A stretch of 64,000 bases of DNA from Nitrospira sp. (GTDB lineage Bacteria; Nitrospirota; Nitrospiria; Nitrospirales; Nitrospiraceae). The stretch lies in the NCBI GenBank assembly GCA_024331125.1, contig JANDJI010000006.1:62001-126000 (forward strand), in the 5' to 3' direction. Positions 45,474 to 54,602 of the stretch are shown here, piece by piece. The notes under the pieces were generated by a model. It was not told the origin of the DNA. It searched no databases and saw only the letters and a list, made by a program, of their open reading frames with translations. The position numbers were made by a program, and so were the translations under genes. How positions within the stretch are numbered: position 1 is the stretch's first letter; each line of letters begins with the position of its first letter.

Positions 45474-46727
45474 TTGCAGACTACCCCGCGCAGGCTCTCT
45501 AACTGGATGTTCCACTTGCTTGTTCCCCCCTGGATCAATCGCACCGTCATTGGCATCGTGCTCGCCACGTTTCTGTCCGACTTTAGCCATGAGATGTGCA
45601 CGGCTGTCCTGCCCCTTTATCTTGCGACCGTGGGGCTCGGACCGGCCGCGCTGGGGGTGATCGAAGGGGTCGCGGACTTCTTGGTCAGTCTCTCCAAACT
45701 CGCCGGGGGCGTGGTCGGCCATCACGTCGAACACAAACGGCCCTGGACGACACTGGGTTATTTGACGACCACCCTCGCGACCGGCGCCATTGGCTTGGTC
45801 GGAGGACTGGCCTCGCTGGTGTCGCTGCGCAGCCTCGCCTGGATCGGGCGAGGATTTCGCGGACCGCTTCGGGATTATATGCTGGCGGACGCCGTGGAAC
45901 CTTCCCATTTCGGGCGGGCCTACGGGCTCGAACGGGCCGGTGACATGTTGGGTGCCGTGGCCGGGCCGTTGGTCGCTACCCTGTTGGTCTGGGGCGGAAT
46001 CGAGTTTCAGACGGTCATTCTCTGGACCCTGGCGCCGGGGCTGCTGGCAGCGGCGGCCATTTTCTTTCTGGCGCAGGAGCGTCCGGCTCCGCGGGTTCCT
46101 CAATCCGATGCCGTGAGACCGCGCCTCGGCTGGCGTGCGTTTCCTCGCTCGTTCTGGTTGTTTCTCATCGGAGTGTTCCTGTTCGGTCTCGGAGATTTTT
46201 CACGGACCTTCCTGGTGTTTTTGGGCGCTCGGCAATTCGGTGAAAGCGGTTTTCACACAGGAGGAGCCCTGTCCGCCGCGATTCTCCTCTACACGATCCA
46301 CAACCTGATCAGCGCCCTGGTGGCCTATCCCATCGGCCATCGCGCCGATCGAGGGAACAAACTCTCGATCCTCCTGTGGGGGTACGGGCTCGGCGTCGGC
46401 ACCAACCTGCTGCTCGCCCTTGCGGGAGCTTCTGTCGGCGGCTTGCTGATCGCGGTTGCTTGTTCGGGCGTGTATATCGCCGTGGAAGAGACGCTCGAAA
46501 AGGCGGTCGTCGCGGAACGACTCCCACGGGAACTGCGGAGCCTTGGCTTGGGACTCTTGGCCTGCGCGAACGCCGTGGGTGACATGGTCTCAAGCCTCTA
46601 CGTCGGGTATCTGCTTGACCACCACCAAGCGGAGGCGGCGTTCAGCATCGCGGCCTTCTGTGGCGCGATCGGCGTACTCTGGCTCATGCTGGTGAAAACG
46701 CGGCTCGGCGTCGCCAAACCGGTTTAG
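45474..46727 (+). CDS. MFS transporter
   Basis: About twelve membrane segments span the 417-residue protein. The start may be TTG 45474 or ATG 45507. N-terminal SDFSHEMCTAVLPLYLATVGLG resembles MFS permeases of the drug or metabolite exporter type, and LGVIEGVADFLVSLSKLAGG is the usual loop 2-3 region. The substrate is unknown. It follows the molbindin on the same strand, but no motif ties it to molybdate. Confidence 0.8.
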   Translation: MQTTPRRLSNWMFHLLVPPWINRTVIGIVLATFLSDFSHEMCTAVLPLYLATVGLGPAALGVIEGVADFLVSLSKLAGGVVGHHVEHKRPWTTLGYLTTTLATGAIGLVGGLASLVSLRSLAWIGRGFRGPLRDYMLADAVEPSHFGRAYGLERAGDMLGAVAGPLVATLLVWGGIEFQTVILWTLAPGLLAAAAIFFLAQERPAPRVPQSDAVRPRLGWRAFPRSFWLFLIGVFLFGLGDFSRTFLVFLGARQFGESGFHTGGALSAAILLYTIHNLISALVAYPIGHRADRGNKLSILLWGYGLGVGTNLLLALAGASVGGLLIAVACSGVYIAVEETLEKAVVAERLPRELRSLGLGLLACANAVGDMVSSLYVGYLLDHHQAEAAFSIAAFCGAIGVLWLMLVKTRLGVAKPV

Positions 46728-46819
46728 TGCTCCATTCGGCTTTTGTGACGGTGATGCGCCTGCCCAACGGACCACGCAGAAAGATGAACAATGGGAGCCA
46801 ATCTTGAGGGAGCCTATCT

Positions 46820-47770
46820 TTGGATCGCCTGACCCTTGAGCGCAGGCAGGTCTGGATTTACCTGCTCGCCATTCTTGCCGGCTTGCTGGTGGGAAGCGCA
46901 TGGAACGGCGTCGGACGACCCTTCGAAGCGCTCTTGTGGCCGTCGCTGATGGTGCTGCTGTACACGACCTTTGTTCAGGTGCCGTTGCTGCATTTGCGAG
47001 ACGCCTTTCGCGACCATCGGTTCGTGGCGGCCATCCTGACCGGAAACTTCGTCGTCGTGCCCTTCGTGGTTTGGATACTCGTGCAGTGGCTCCCGCCTGA
47101 TCCGGCCTTGCGACTCGGGGTGCTGCTCGTCCTGTTGGTGCCCTGCACCGACTGGTTCATCACCTTCAGCCAATTGGGCGGCGGCAATGTGCCTCGCGCG
47201 ATCGCGGTGACGCCCGTGAACCTGCTGTTGCAGTTGTTGCTGCTGCCCCTCTATCTGTGGCTGATGCTCGGAGCCGACCTGTCGGAGGCCCTTCCATCCG
47301 CCAATATCTGGCCGGCGCTGGCCGTGGTTCTCCTTCCCCTCGGCGTCGCGGCCGCGTCGGAACGTTGGATCGAAGCCCGCGCAGGGCGCACATGGCTGCG
47401 CGAGCGCCTGGCCTGGTGGCCGGTGCCGCTCTTGGCGTTGGTCGTCTTCTTGATCGCGGGAGCACAGGTCGGTGCGATACGGGATGCGCTGCCCCTCCTA
47501 CCGGCCGTCGTCCCGCTATTCGTTGTGTTTTTGGTCGTAGCCGCCTTGATCGCCAAAGGGCTGACGGAACTGCTGACGCTGCCGGCCGATCAAGGGCGAA
47601 CCGTGGCCTTCAGCCTCGGCACGCGCAATTCCTTCGTGGTGTTGCCCCTGGCCCTCTCGCTGCCGGCCGACTGGCATGTCGCCGCCGTCGTGATCGTTGT
47701 GCAATCGCTAGTCGAGCTCTTTGGAATGACGATCTACCTGTGGTGGATCCCTCGCCGCTTGTTCAGATAA
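46820..47770 (+). CDS. ACR3/bile-acid:sodium-symporter-family membrane transporter
   Basis: The start is TTG 46820 (GAGGGAG seven bases before; 316 residues). About ten membrane helices are visible, and the VPCTDWFITFSQLGGGN motif near residue 100 is like the conserved site of ACR3-type arsenite exporters. Arsenite or another anion is a reasonable guess. No ars regulator or reductase is near. Confidence 0.72.
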   Translation: MDRLTLERRQVWIYLLAILAGLLVGSAWNGVGRPFEALLWPSLMVLLYTTFVQVPLLHLRDAFRDHRFVAAILTGNFVVVPFVVWILVQWLPPDPALRLGVLLVLLVPCTDWFITFSQLGGGNVPRAIAVTPVNLLLQLLLLPLYLWLMLGADLSEALPSANIWPALAVVLLPLGVAAASERWIEARAGRTWLRERLAWWPVPLLALVVFLIAGAQVGAIRDALPLLPAVVPLFVVFLVVAALIAKGLTELLTLPADQGRTVAFSLGTRNSFVVLPLALSLPADWHVAAVVIVVQSLVELFGMTIYLWWIPRRLFR

Positions 47771-47843
47771 GAACGTCGTCTCATCTCTTTCCCACCATTT
47801 GAGCCTCCCGCCCCGCAGACAAGAGAACCCTGCCGCGCCATCC

Positions 47844-47882
47844 TTGACAAGCACCAGCTCGGTGATGTAACCATTGGTTACA
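47844..47882 (+). promoter_or_regulatory. -35 box and 17-bp palindromic operator of the XRE-S24 gene
   Basis: TTGACA lies at 47844-47849. The palindrome TGTAACCATTGGTTACA covers 47866-47882, over the expected -10 position and two bases before the ATG. It has 8-bp arms around a central T and is very likely bound by the next protein. Confidence 0.65.
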
Positions 47883-47884
47883 CC

Positions 47885-48442
47885 ATGAAGCCAACTGAAC
47901 TCAAACGCCTTCGCGAGCAACTGGGCCTGACGCAGCAGCAGCTTGCCGAGGCACTCAGGACAACCCGCGTCACTGTCGCTCGCTATGAGGCGGGGATGAG
48001 GCGCATTCCGGGCTCTATACAGGTGGCAATCGAGCAGTTGCAGCAATCAGCCACCCTCCCTCTCACCATTCCCTTAGCAGGAACAGTTGCAGCCGGCTCT
48101 CCCATTGAACCCATCGAACAATCGGAATCGGTCGAGATTCCTCCCAGTATGTTGAAAGGCAGTAGGGTCTTTGCCCTGCGCGTCAAGGGAGACTCCATGA
48201 AAGACGAGGGGATTTTGCCCGGCGATCTGGTCATCGTTCGTAAGCAAGACACGGCCAGGAACGGCCAAACGGTCGTGGCGATGGTGAATCGTGAAGCGAC
48301 GATCAAGATCTACGTCAAAACAGACACCCACATCGAATTGCACCCCGCCAATTCGGCGATGGCCCCCATCATCGTGAAGCCATCGGATGAGTTTCGCATT
48401 GAAGGGGTGCTGGTCGGTGTGATTCGACACTGTGCGAGTTAG
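47885..48442 (+). CDS. LexA-like repressor: XRE helix-turn-helix plus S24 autoprotease
   Basis: The 185-residue protein joins an XRE helix-turn-helix (about 5-55, QQQLAEALRTTRVTVARYE) to an S24 domain. The self-cleavage site (Ala70-Gly71), the nucleophile Ser104 in KGDSMKDEG and Lys141 are all present. LexA normally has a winged helix instead of XRE, so this is a phage-CI-like or alternative SOS repressor. It probably binds the palindrome just upstream of its own gene. A small gene follows within 15 bases. Confidence 0.85.
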   Translation: MKPTELKRLREQLGLTQQQLAEALRTTRVTVARYEAGMRRIPGSIQVAIEQLQQSATLPLTIPLAGTVAAGSPIEPIEQSESVEIPPSMLKGSRVFALRVKGDSMKDEGILPGDLVIVRKQDTARNGQTVVAMVNREATIKIYVKTDTHIELHPANSAMAPIIVKPSDEFRIEGVLVGVIRHCAS

Positions 48443-48456
48443 CAAGGAGGGATCTC

Positions 48457-48711
48457 ATGACCACGATGGAACAGCCTGTCACCCACAGCCGCTTGATGGA
48501 CCTGGAACGGCTCGTCACGCTCTTGAACGGACACCTGCGGGCGTTGCAGCGGGAACTGGATCAGATCGGCGCTCGGTCTTCAGCACCTCGTCCTTGGCTG
48601 ATCTGGCCCCATCAGCGGCGGAATCAGCTTTTGATGTCGGCGATCTGTAACCGGCGCATCCGGCCCAATCTGAGAAGGCACGCCCTCAACGTCTCCCCGA
48701 CGCCACGCTGA
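48457..48711 (+). CDS. small basic hypothetical protein behind the repressor
   Basis: The 84-residue protein has a heptad-like N-terminal helix (MDLERLVTLLNGHLRALQRELDQI) and a basic C-terminal half with RRN and RRIRPNLRRH. The ribosome binding site AGGAGGGA is ahead of the ATG and the gene is 14 bases after the repressor, so it is part of the same operon and may be damage-induced. No family is recognised. Confidence 0.6.
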   Translation: MTTMEQPVTHSRLMDLERLVTLLNGHLRALQRELDQIGARSSAPRPWLIWPHQRRNQLLMSAICNRRIRPNLRRHALNVSPTPR

Positions 48712-48906
48712 CAAAAGGACGGCACGGTCTCGAGCCGCGAGGATCCAAACGGCTGTTATCGGCCATTCCCGCTGTTTTGCATCGGCCACGCGAAAAGGAA
48801 AATTTTTACATGTTGCCTATTTCTCCATTTCACTGAAACGGAAGTCATGCTATGTAGCGGCGTTTATTCGGAAGAATGAGGGATACAATTGACGTCACCC
48901 TGTCAC

Positions 48907-48923
48907 CTCTGCCATGAGCAGAG
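48907..48923 (+). promoter_or_regulatory. hairpin just before the PEP-CTERM ribosome binding site
   Basis: CTCTGC-CATGA-GCAGAG is a perfect 6-bp stem directly upstream of AAAGGAGG and the ATG at 48942. It may control translation or stability. Confidence 0.4.
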
Positions 48924-48941
48924 AGAAAAAGGAGGGGACAC

Positions 48942-49637
48942 ATGAAAGAAAGTTGTAGATTGCTCGCCTGCATCGGCCTGGCACTGACCCTATCAGCGCA
49001 GGCCGCCCACGCGGTGCCCCTGATTCCAGACTCCTTAGTGTCCCTTCCTGGCACCACCGTCGCCGCGGAGCCGCAGTTGGGCGGCGTGATACAGGTCGAC
49101 GAGTTGGTGCCTTTTTCATTTGATATTTATCATTATGATGCTGAGGCTGGTAGTTATGATGTTGTAGGCGCCATCTCCGGAACAGTCCAGGTGCAGGTTG
49201 TGCGATCCGATCTCGACGGCACGATGGATTTTTACTGGCGAGTCTTCAATGATGCGACATCGACCGGACCCATCGGCTCCTTTCGCTTTGGAGGATTTCC
49301 GGACTCCTTTCAAAACGTGAACTTTCGCATCGACGGACTGGGAGAGGTCGATTCAATCAGCGCCTATCGCTTCAGCGAAGCGTATGGCGGGTATGTCAAC
49401 TTCGACTTTGGCGATGCTCTTGTTCCCGGAAGCTCCACAAAGTTCTTTTTCATCGATACGGAGGCGCCCTCTTACCAAAGAACCGCTTTTTATGACCTCA
49501 CCAATATCGGACAGACGGCAGCTTCACCGACCTACCCGATGTATGCACCCATCCCGGTGCCCGGTGCACTCCTGTTGTTCGGCTCCAGCCTGATGGGCCT
49601 GGGCGCGGCCGTATGGCGGCGGAGACACAACGCATAG
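48942..49637 (+). CDS. PEP-CTERM sorted secreted protein
   Basis: A signal peptide (about 1-24, ending AHA) leads to a 190-residue secreted domain of unknown function. The C-terminus has the sorting signal: PIPVPGALLLF, a hydrophobic helix (about 208-223) and the basic RRRHNA end. Such proteins are cut by exosortase and often sit with surface polysaccharide loci. No exosortase or polysaccharide cluster is in this window. The domain itself has no recognised match. Confidence 0.85.
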   Translation: MKESCRLLACIGLALTLSAQAAHAVPLIPDSLVSLPGTTVAAEPQLGGVIQVDELVPFSFDIYHYDAEAGSYDVVGAISGTVQVQVVRSDLDGTMDFYWRVFNDATSTGPIGSFRFGGFPDSFQNVNFRIDGLGEVDSISAYRFSEAYGGYVNFDFGDALVPGSSTKFFFIDTEAPSYQRTAFYDLTNIGQTAASPTYPMYAPIPVPGALLLFGSSLMGLGAAVWRRRHNA

Positions 49638-49661
49638 CTACGATCTCTGCGACCGAGAATG

Positions 49662-49689
49662 ACCGGCGGCCCCCCACGGGGCCGCCGGT
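49662..49689. terminator. 12-bp GC-rich hairpin after the PEP-CTERM gene
   Basis: ACCGGCGGCCCC pairs with GGGGCCGCCGGT around a four-base loop. No T-run follows. Confidence 0.55.
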
Positions 49690-49910
49690 GCCCGTCAACG
49701 CCTCGCACGACGTCTCCCGTGGCTCACAGGAGCCAACATCCGATCATTAGCAAGGCAGTTCGTTCCCATAACCGTGCAGACCCCCATCGACTGTTGTCCC
49801 GCCACCATGTCCCCCACTGTGATTGAAATACGACTTCCTTTGAGATTCTCCCATTTGAGCTTCGTTCACCGGCCTGATAGACTAGCTCCGCGCTCTTTAC
49901 GGAGGAGGGC

Positions 49911-50471
49911 ATGTCCACTGCACCCCGCTCGACCAAGCTTACCTACGAAGACTATCTCCTTTTTCCCGATGATGGAAAACGGCACGAGTTGATTCAGGGA
50001 GATCATTTCATGACTCCTGCGCCCAACACGAAGCATCAGCGGATCTTGGGACACCTACACGTCGCCCTGTACGCATATCTCCGGCAGCACAACATCGGGC
50101 AGGTGTATATCGCCCCCTATGACGTGATGCTCTCCGACGAAGATGTGGTCCAACCGGACCTGTTGTTCATCTCGACCGCGCGGCTGTCGATCGTCACCGA
50201 CACCAATGTGCGGGGCACGCCCGATCTGATCGTCGAAATCCTCTCCGAGGCCACGCGCAAGAAGGACGAAGTCACCAAACGCAAGCTGTACGAACGGTAC
50301 GGGGTACAGGAATATTGGCTCGTGGACCCGGAACTGGAAACGGTCAAAATTCTCCGGCTGAGCGAAGATCACTATGTGCGAGCCGCTGAACTCGCCAAAG
50401 AGGCCCAGGACGTCTTGACGACCCCATTGCTCCCCGGTTTGTCTCTGCCGCTCGCCGAACTCTTCGACTGA
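49911..50471 (+). CDS. Uma2-family (DUF820) nuclease-like protein
   Basis: The 186-residue protein is of the Uma2 restriction-like fold: YEDYLLFPDDGKRHELIQGD, HVALYAYLRQHNIGQVYIAPYDVMLSDEDVVQPDLLFI (candidate acidic residue), then DLIVEILSEATRKKDEVTKRKLYERYGVQEYWLVDPE. These genes are multicopy in cyanobacteria and other bacteria; function is unknown. GGAGGAGG is ahead of the ATG. No partner gene is adjacent. Confidence 0.85.
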   Translation: MSTAPRSTKLTYEDYLLFPDDGKRHELIQGDHFMTPAPNTKHQRILGHLHVALYAYLRQHNIGQVYIAPYDVMLSDEDVVQPDLLFISTARLSIVTDTNVRGTPDLIVEILSEATRKKDEVTKRKLYERYGVQEYWLVDPELETVKILRLSEDHYVRAAELAKEAQDVLTTPLLPGLSLPLAELFD

Positions 50472-50668
50472 CGCCGCGAGAGCGGTTCTGAGCCTTCCCA
50501 TTGGTCATCGCCGCATTCTCCAACAGCAAAGACGGAATCCGCATTGATTCGATACTCCCCGATTGGGGTCGGTATTGGCACGACCAAGCCGGAGCGCTCG
50601 GGCCGACCTTGACGCCTTGCCCACGCCTGCTAGGCTTTCAGAAGCGAAGCGCACAGTCCGCGCTCTGC

Positions 50669-51064
50669 ATGGATGGGAGATTTGCCAAGACCATGGCCAG
50701 AGGCTGGGGCCACCAAGCAAAAGCCTGGGGTCCAATCTTGAGCGGCCTCCTATTGCTGACGCTGTCAGGCTGCGCCATGAGTCACAAGCCGGATGGCGAG
50801 ACCTACGAGATCCCGTCGCTTCGCGTCGTCTTTTTGGACCGGCCTCAGATTCAGGCGAAGTATGAGGAGATCACTGGGCAATCGGCTGTCATGACGACGC
50901 CGCGCCTGGTACTGGACACTCAGCGGCGGAAAGAAGCGGTCGTTGGATTCTACGACTATCGCACCCGCACGATCTATTGCCCCAAGATGGATTTCGAAGT
51001 CTGCGGCCATGAGTTGCACCATGCCGTCCTAGGCCGTTTCCATCTCGAATCCTCACGCGAGTGA
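50669..51064 (+). CDS. small lipoprotein with an HELHH motif
   Basis: The start is taken at ATG 50669 (131 residues); ATG 50693 is possible. A lipobox LSGC (about residue 39-42) follows a hydrophobic stretch. Near the C-terminus CGHELHHAVLG has the HExxH arrangement seen in zincin metallopeptidases. The total length is short for one and the third ligand is not clear, so it may only be coincidental. A longer upstream frame from 50501 lacks a signal and is not credible. Confidence 0.6.
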   Translation: MDGRFAKTMARGWGHQAKAWGPILSGLLLLTLSGCAMSHKPDGETYEIPSLRVVFLDRPQIQAKYEEITGQSAVMTTPRLVLDTQRRKEAVVGFYDYRTRTIYCPKMDFEVCGHELHHAVLGRFHLESSRE

Positions 51065-51208
51065 TTCACGATCGCGTCAGTTCAGCCGCACAATCCGCCC
51101 TTCAATCGAGGCTGGAAAAGGGTTGGGTGAGGTTCTGAAGATGTATGATCAGGATGACGGATGCGCCCCCTTCCAATCCTCGCGGCGACTGCGCTACAGT
51201 GATGATGG

Positions 51209-51285
51209 GCCCCCGTAGCTCAGTCGGATAGAGCAGCGGTTTCCTAAACCGCGGGTCGCACGTTCAATTCGTGTCGGGGGCACCA
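51209..51285 (+). tRNA. tRNA-Arg (anticodon CCU)
   Basis: The 77-base cloverleaf has acceptor stem GCCCCCG/CGGGGGC, D-loop, anticodon stem GCGGT-TTCCTAA-ACCGC with anticodon CCT, T-arm with TTCAATT, and an encoded CCA end. It decodes AGG. Confidence 0.95.
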
Positions 51286-51485
51286 CTCATCTCCATCCAA
51301 TGAGGCTCTCCCCATCCCTCTATTATCTGGGATAGCTTTCAACGTTTCCTCTGACGACGCAACGTGCGTACTCCGTTGCTTTTTTAAACCTTGAGGCATC
51401 GGCACTTGCGAGAACATTTCATAAGTCACCAGTGCCGGTGAAAGGAGGACATGGGAGAGAAGCTGCAAACTCGTGCACAAGCGAC

Positions 51486-52973
51486 TTACGGTCCTCCGCT
51501 CGTCAACAGATCGAGCGTCCCCTCGGCCACCACTCGGACCTGGAGGGCGGCCTCGTCGGCAAACACGCCGATTCCCTGAAATGACGACAGTTTTCCCCGC
51601 ATCACCAAACCGGGGCTCAATCGTTGATTCAGAACCGGAACGATGAGACTTTGCATTTTCTTTGTAGCCTGCGTAACACCGACAACGGCTTCTGTTGCAA
51701 TAAACCCACGAAACGATGAATGAAACAACCACTTGGCCGACTTGCCCAGTTGTTGGGCGGTCGCTGCATCGTAGCGAAGATTCTCAAAATAGAGGGTCTG
51801 CGTGAGCGGATTGAGGCGAGGCTTTCCCACCAAGTACGCGTGCCCCTCTGCGTCCCCCCTGAAGTCGATTCGCATCACCACCTGATTGCCACCGTTGCCA
51901 CGAACGGAGACTTCGGTAATGATAATGGAGCGATCTTCATTGGACACACGCTCGCCTCTCAACCGGTCGGTCAATGCGTCGGAGAGTTTCTGATAGTCCA
52001 TGCCCACGTCCGTGACCACACGAAACCCACGAGGAGTCGGTCGAGGATCGAGTCGCGGAAGGGAGACGGATGGGAGCGTCGGTTCGTCACCAAAGACGAT
52101 CACGGGCTTGGCGACCATTTGAATCGTATCATGCAGATCATTGCCCTCGCTCGACAATCCGCTGTGGGCGACACGCTCCACGTTGAACAGGAGCCACGCG
52201 TCCGGATTGAGTCGAATCGGTTTCCGCAGAAGCTGCCAGACATGCTCGATCCGATCGTTGAACGTCACCGCGTTCAGACGCTCGACCGCTTGCTGAAGCC
52301 CCCCTCGCACGCTGTCCGCGAGTGCTCTTCGGACTTCTTCCGCGACAACGGTTTCTTCGGCCCGGTCGACCGCGCACGGATCGACTCCATGAACCGACAC
52401 ATCGGCCACAGACGCGGCCAAATGGAAATCCGGCGTCATATCGATCGCCACACTTCCCGTCAACATCCCCTGTTTGTCCTCTCCACCGCCATCCCTGCAG
52501 GACATGGGGACGCCGGCCGCAGCCGTCTTCGGGTGCATGTCGATCTTGTACCGAAGAGGCGCGCTGACAAAGACGTTCGCCGACAGCTCCACGCCTTTCC
52601 ACCAATCCCGGAGGGCCGCGCCGGCGTCCCGTCTCGCATACAAGCCGGCGGCGGGAGCATTGATCGCAAAATCTTCGCGTTCGGCGTGATATTTGTATTC
52701 CACACCTTGAGGGCTCTTGGCGTAAACGTCCCTCTGTCCGAACCGCTTGGGAACCATCCGTTCGTCGTTGAGCACGTCGTTCAACATTGAAAGATCTGCG
52801 CGAATGGAAAAACCGACGACGGAATCCGTTTCCGTCGTAGAAAGAGCCGGACGCTGCGCCGGGGGAAACGGTTCCGGAGCGGGCGGCTGAATGCGAGACG
52901 GCCCCAGCGAACAACCGAAAAAGAACAGCGCAACGGGCCACACGATACAAGACCACCGTATCACCATGATCAT
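51486..52973 (-). CDS. DUF4403-like outer-membrane lipoprotein
   Basis: Start ATG 52973 gives 495 residues; further upstream frames are basic and unlikely. A lipobox FFGC (about residue 20) is followed by a long protein without membrane segments. Features such as PLRYKIDMHPKT, GYVGKPRLN-like AYLVGKPRLNPLTQTLYFENLRYD, and a C-terminal amphipathic region (QSLIVPVLNQRLSPGL) match DUF4403, a family of unknown function with tubular lipid-binding (TULIP-like) fold predictions. It converges with no operon partner. Confidence 0.75.
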   Translation of the reverse strand: MIMVIRWSCIVWPVALFFFGCSLGPSRIQPPAPEPFPPAQRPALSTTETDSVVGFSIRADLSMLNDVLNDERMVPKRFGQRDVYAKSPQGVEYKYHAEREDFAINAPAAGLYARRDAGAALRDWWKGVELSANVFVSAPLRYKIDMHPKTAAAGVPMSCRDGGGEDKQGMLTGSVAIDMTPDFHLAASVADVSVHGVDPCAVDRAEETVVAEEVRRALADSVRGGLQQAVERLNAVTFNDRIEHVWQLLRKPIRLNPDAWLLFNVERVAHSGLSSEGNDLHDTIQMVAKPVIVFGDEPTLPSVSLPRLDPRPTPRGFRVVTDVGMDYQKLSDALTDRLRGERVSNEDRSIIITEVSVRGNGGNQVVMRIDFRGDAEGHAYLVGKPRLNPLTQTLYFENLRYDAATAQQLGKSAKWLFHSSFRGFIATEAVVGVTQATKKMQSLIVPVLNQRLSPGLVMRGKLSSFQGIGVFADEAALQVRVVAEGTLDLLTSGGP

Positions 52974-53236
52974 GTCTCGATGATGGCGCCCCGGATGCCC
53001 GGCGCCCCCTCTGCTTCTCCCAGCCGGCTGCATGCTCCCTCCCGTCGCTTTCTTCATATATTTTGGTAGGGGCGCTAGCATACCAAAACCTTGCACGGCT
53101 TCGCAGCGAAATTTCTGAGCGCATCTTGCTCCGGTCGAGGTGTGAACGGCAGAACAAGCATCAATCTTGCGCTTCCGCAAAAATCCTGTGTTTTCTTGTC
53201 AGGTCGGGGTCTCCCGGTTAGACTTTTTTCACTCTC

Positions 53237-54436
53237 ATGACACGCCCACGAAAAGCGGACGGCTCTCGGCGCCCGCCGCAAACCGGTACCGCCGAAGCCA
53301 TCACTGATGTAACCGCCCGACTTCAAGAAGTCCTCGCCTCCGTTCATGACCTGAGCCAGGAAGGATTTCCCTATCGAGACGCCGCAAGGACCAAAGCCGA
53401 ACTGCAACTTCGCGAATGTGTAAAGCAGCTTTTTGGCGAACACTCTCGTGAGTTTCAAACCTACCGCCACTACCGACTGCGGGTATCAAATCAAACGGAA
53501 GTCGCGCAGAGCATCGCGACCATTCAAACACTCCTCCAGATCGTCCAAGACAAGGGATCGGGACCTCACCCCCCTGTCTCGCCGCTCTCCTCCTCGACGC
53601 CGACAACGGGTGTTCCCCTCAACACGGCGGAAATTCCACAGACACCTCCTCCATCGAAAGCCACGTCAAACCCGCCGGGCGGCCCATCCAAGCCGGCCAA
53701 GCCGGCTGAACTCATTTCAACGGCAACGAATCCACGGATGCACGTCGCGCCGACAGCGGCTCCGGAGAGTTCTGCCCCATCGCTACGGCCCACGCCCTCT
53801 CAACCGCTTTCTCCGACCATGCCATCGAGTCCATCGCCTTCCTCAGATGAGGCCTCCGCGCGACAACAGACATTCCCTCCCTCGACATCCTCGCTGGACA
53901 CGTCTCCACCGAACACGGACATCACCAGCCCGCCCTCCATCTCCTCTTTCTCCTCTTTGCCCAAGGCGGATTCCGAATGCGACTCGCTCCGGCTCGTCCG
54001 AAAAATTTGCCTGCGACTCCACGCGGTTGCTTGCCAACTGCGCCTCCGCAATGACGCTCGCCCGACGATCGAGATCCAGGATGACCATGACGTGCAAGAC
54101 CTGTTGCGGGCCCTTCTGAAAATGGAATTCGACGACGTGGGGGTCGAAGAATGGACTCCGTCCTACGCGGGAAACACGGCGCTTCCCGCGCTCTTGCTGA
54201 ACGGCGAGCACATCGCCGTCGTGGCAAAGAAAACTCGCCCCGGTTTGACGACGAAAGAACTTGCCGAACGGATCGCGGCGGACGCCGCCTTCCATGCCGC
54301 TCGCCGTCAACCCGGCACCTTGTTCTGCTTTGTCTATGATCCGGAGGGCCGCGTCGGCAGCCCCAAACAATTGGAAACCGAGTTGGCAGACGCCGGGAAC
54401 GGGTACACTGTCGAAGTCCTTGTGGCACCACGGTAA
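53237..54436 (+). CDS. DpnII/MboI-like protein with lost catalytic residues
   Basis: The 399-residue protein has three parts. An N-terminal helical domain (about 25-105) is followed by a 150-residue linker of Pro/Ser/Thr. The C-terminal domain (about 275-399) follows the DpnII/MboI-type PD-(D/E)XK layout: DDHDVQDLLRALLKMEFDDV, EEWTPSYAG (304-312), then a GTLFCFVYDPEGRVG core. Where active relatives have SRxDFLL and VEVK, this protein has PALLL (Asp318 to Ala) and VVAKK (Glu329 to Val, Lys331 kept), so cleavage is doubtful and a DNA-binding or regulatory role is likelier. No methyltransferase is near. The following RAM-domain gene is 170 bases downstream. Confidence 0.65.
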   Translation: MTRPRKADGSRRPPQTGTAEAITDVTARLQEVLASVHDLSQEGFPYRDAARTKAELQLRECVKQLFGEHSREFQTYRHYRLRVSNQTEVAQSIATIQTLLQIVQDKGSGPHPPVSPLSSSTPTTGVPLNTAEIPQTPPPSKATSNPPGGPSKPAKPAELISTATNPRMHVAPTAAPESSAPSLRPTPSQPLSPTMPSSPSPSSDEASARQQTFPPSTSSLDTSPPNTDITSPPSISSFSSLPKADSECDSLRLVRKICLRLHAVACQLRLRNDARPTIEIQDDHDVQDLLRALLKMEFDDVGVEEWTPSYAGNTALPALLLNGEHIAVVAKKTRPGLTTKELAERIAADAAFHAARRQPGTLFCFVYDPEGRVGSPKQLETELADAGNGYTVEVLVAPR

Positions 54437-54602
54437 GATCATGCACAAACCAAAATCCCAAAAGCCGACTTCCGCTTCTCTTCCCGCTTCGCGGCCCAAA
54501 CGGCTGTTGACAGCCGTCCAACCCCTTCGCTATAGTCCGCCCAACATGGAGTCGGCGACGATCCCCTACACGATCCACGCGCCCGAGACCGGAGTTCCTC
54601 TC

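Noticed and set aside
53237..54436. A working restriction-modification system
   Set aside because: No methyltransferase is adjacent and the catalytic acids appear substituted.
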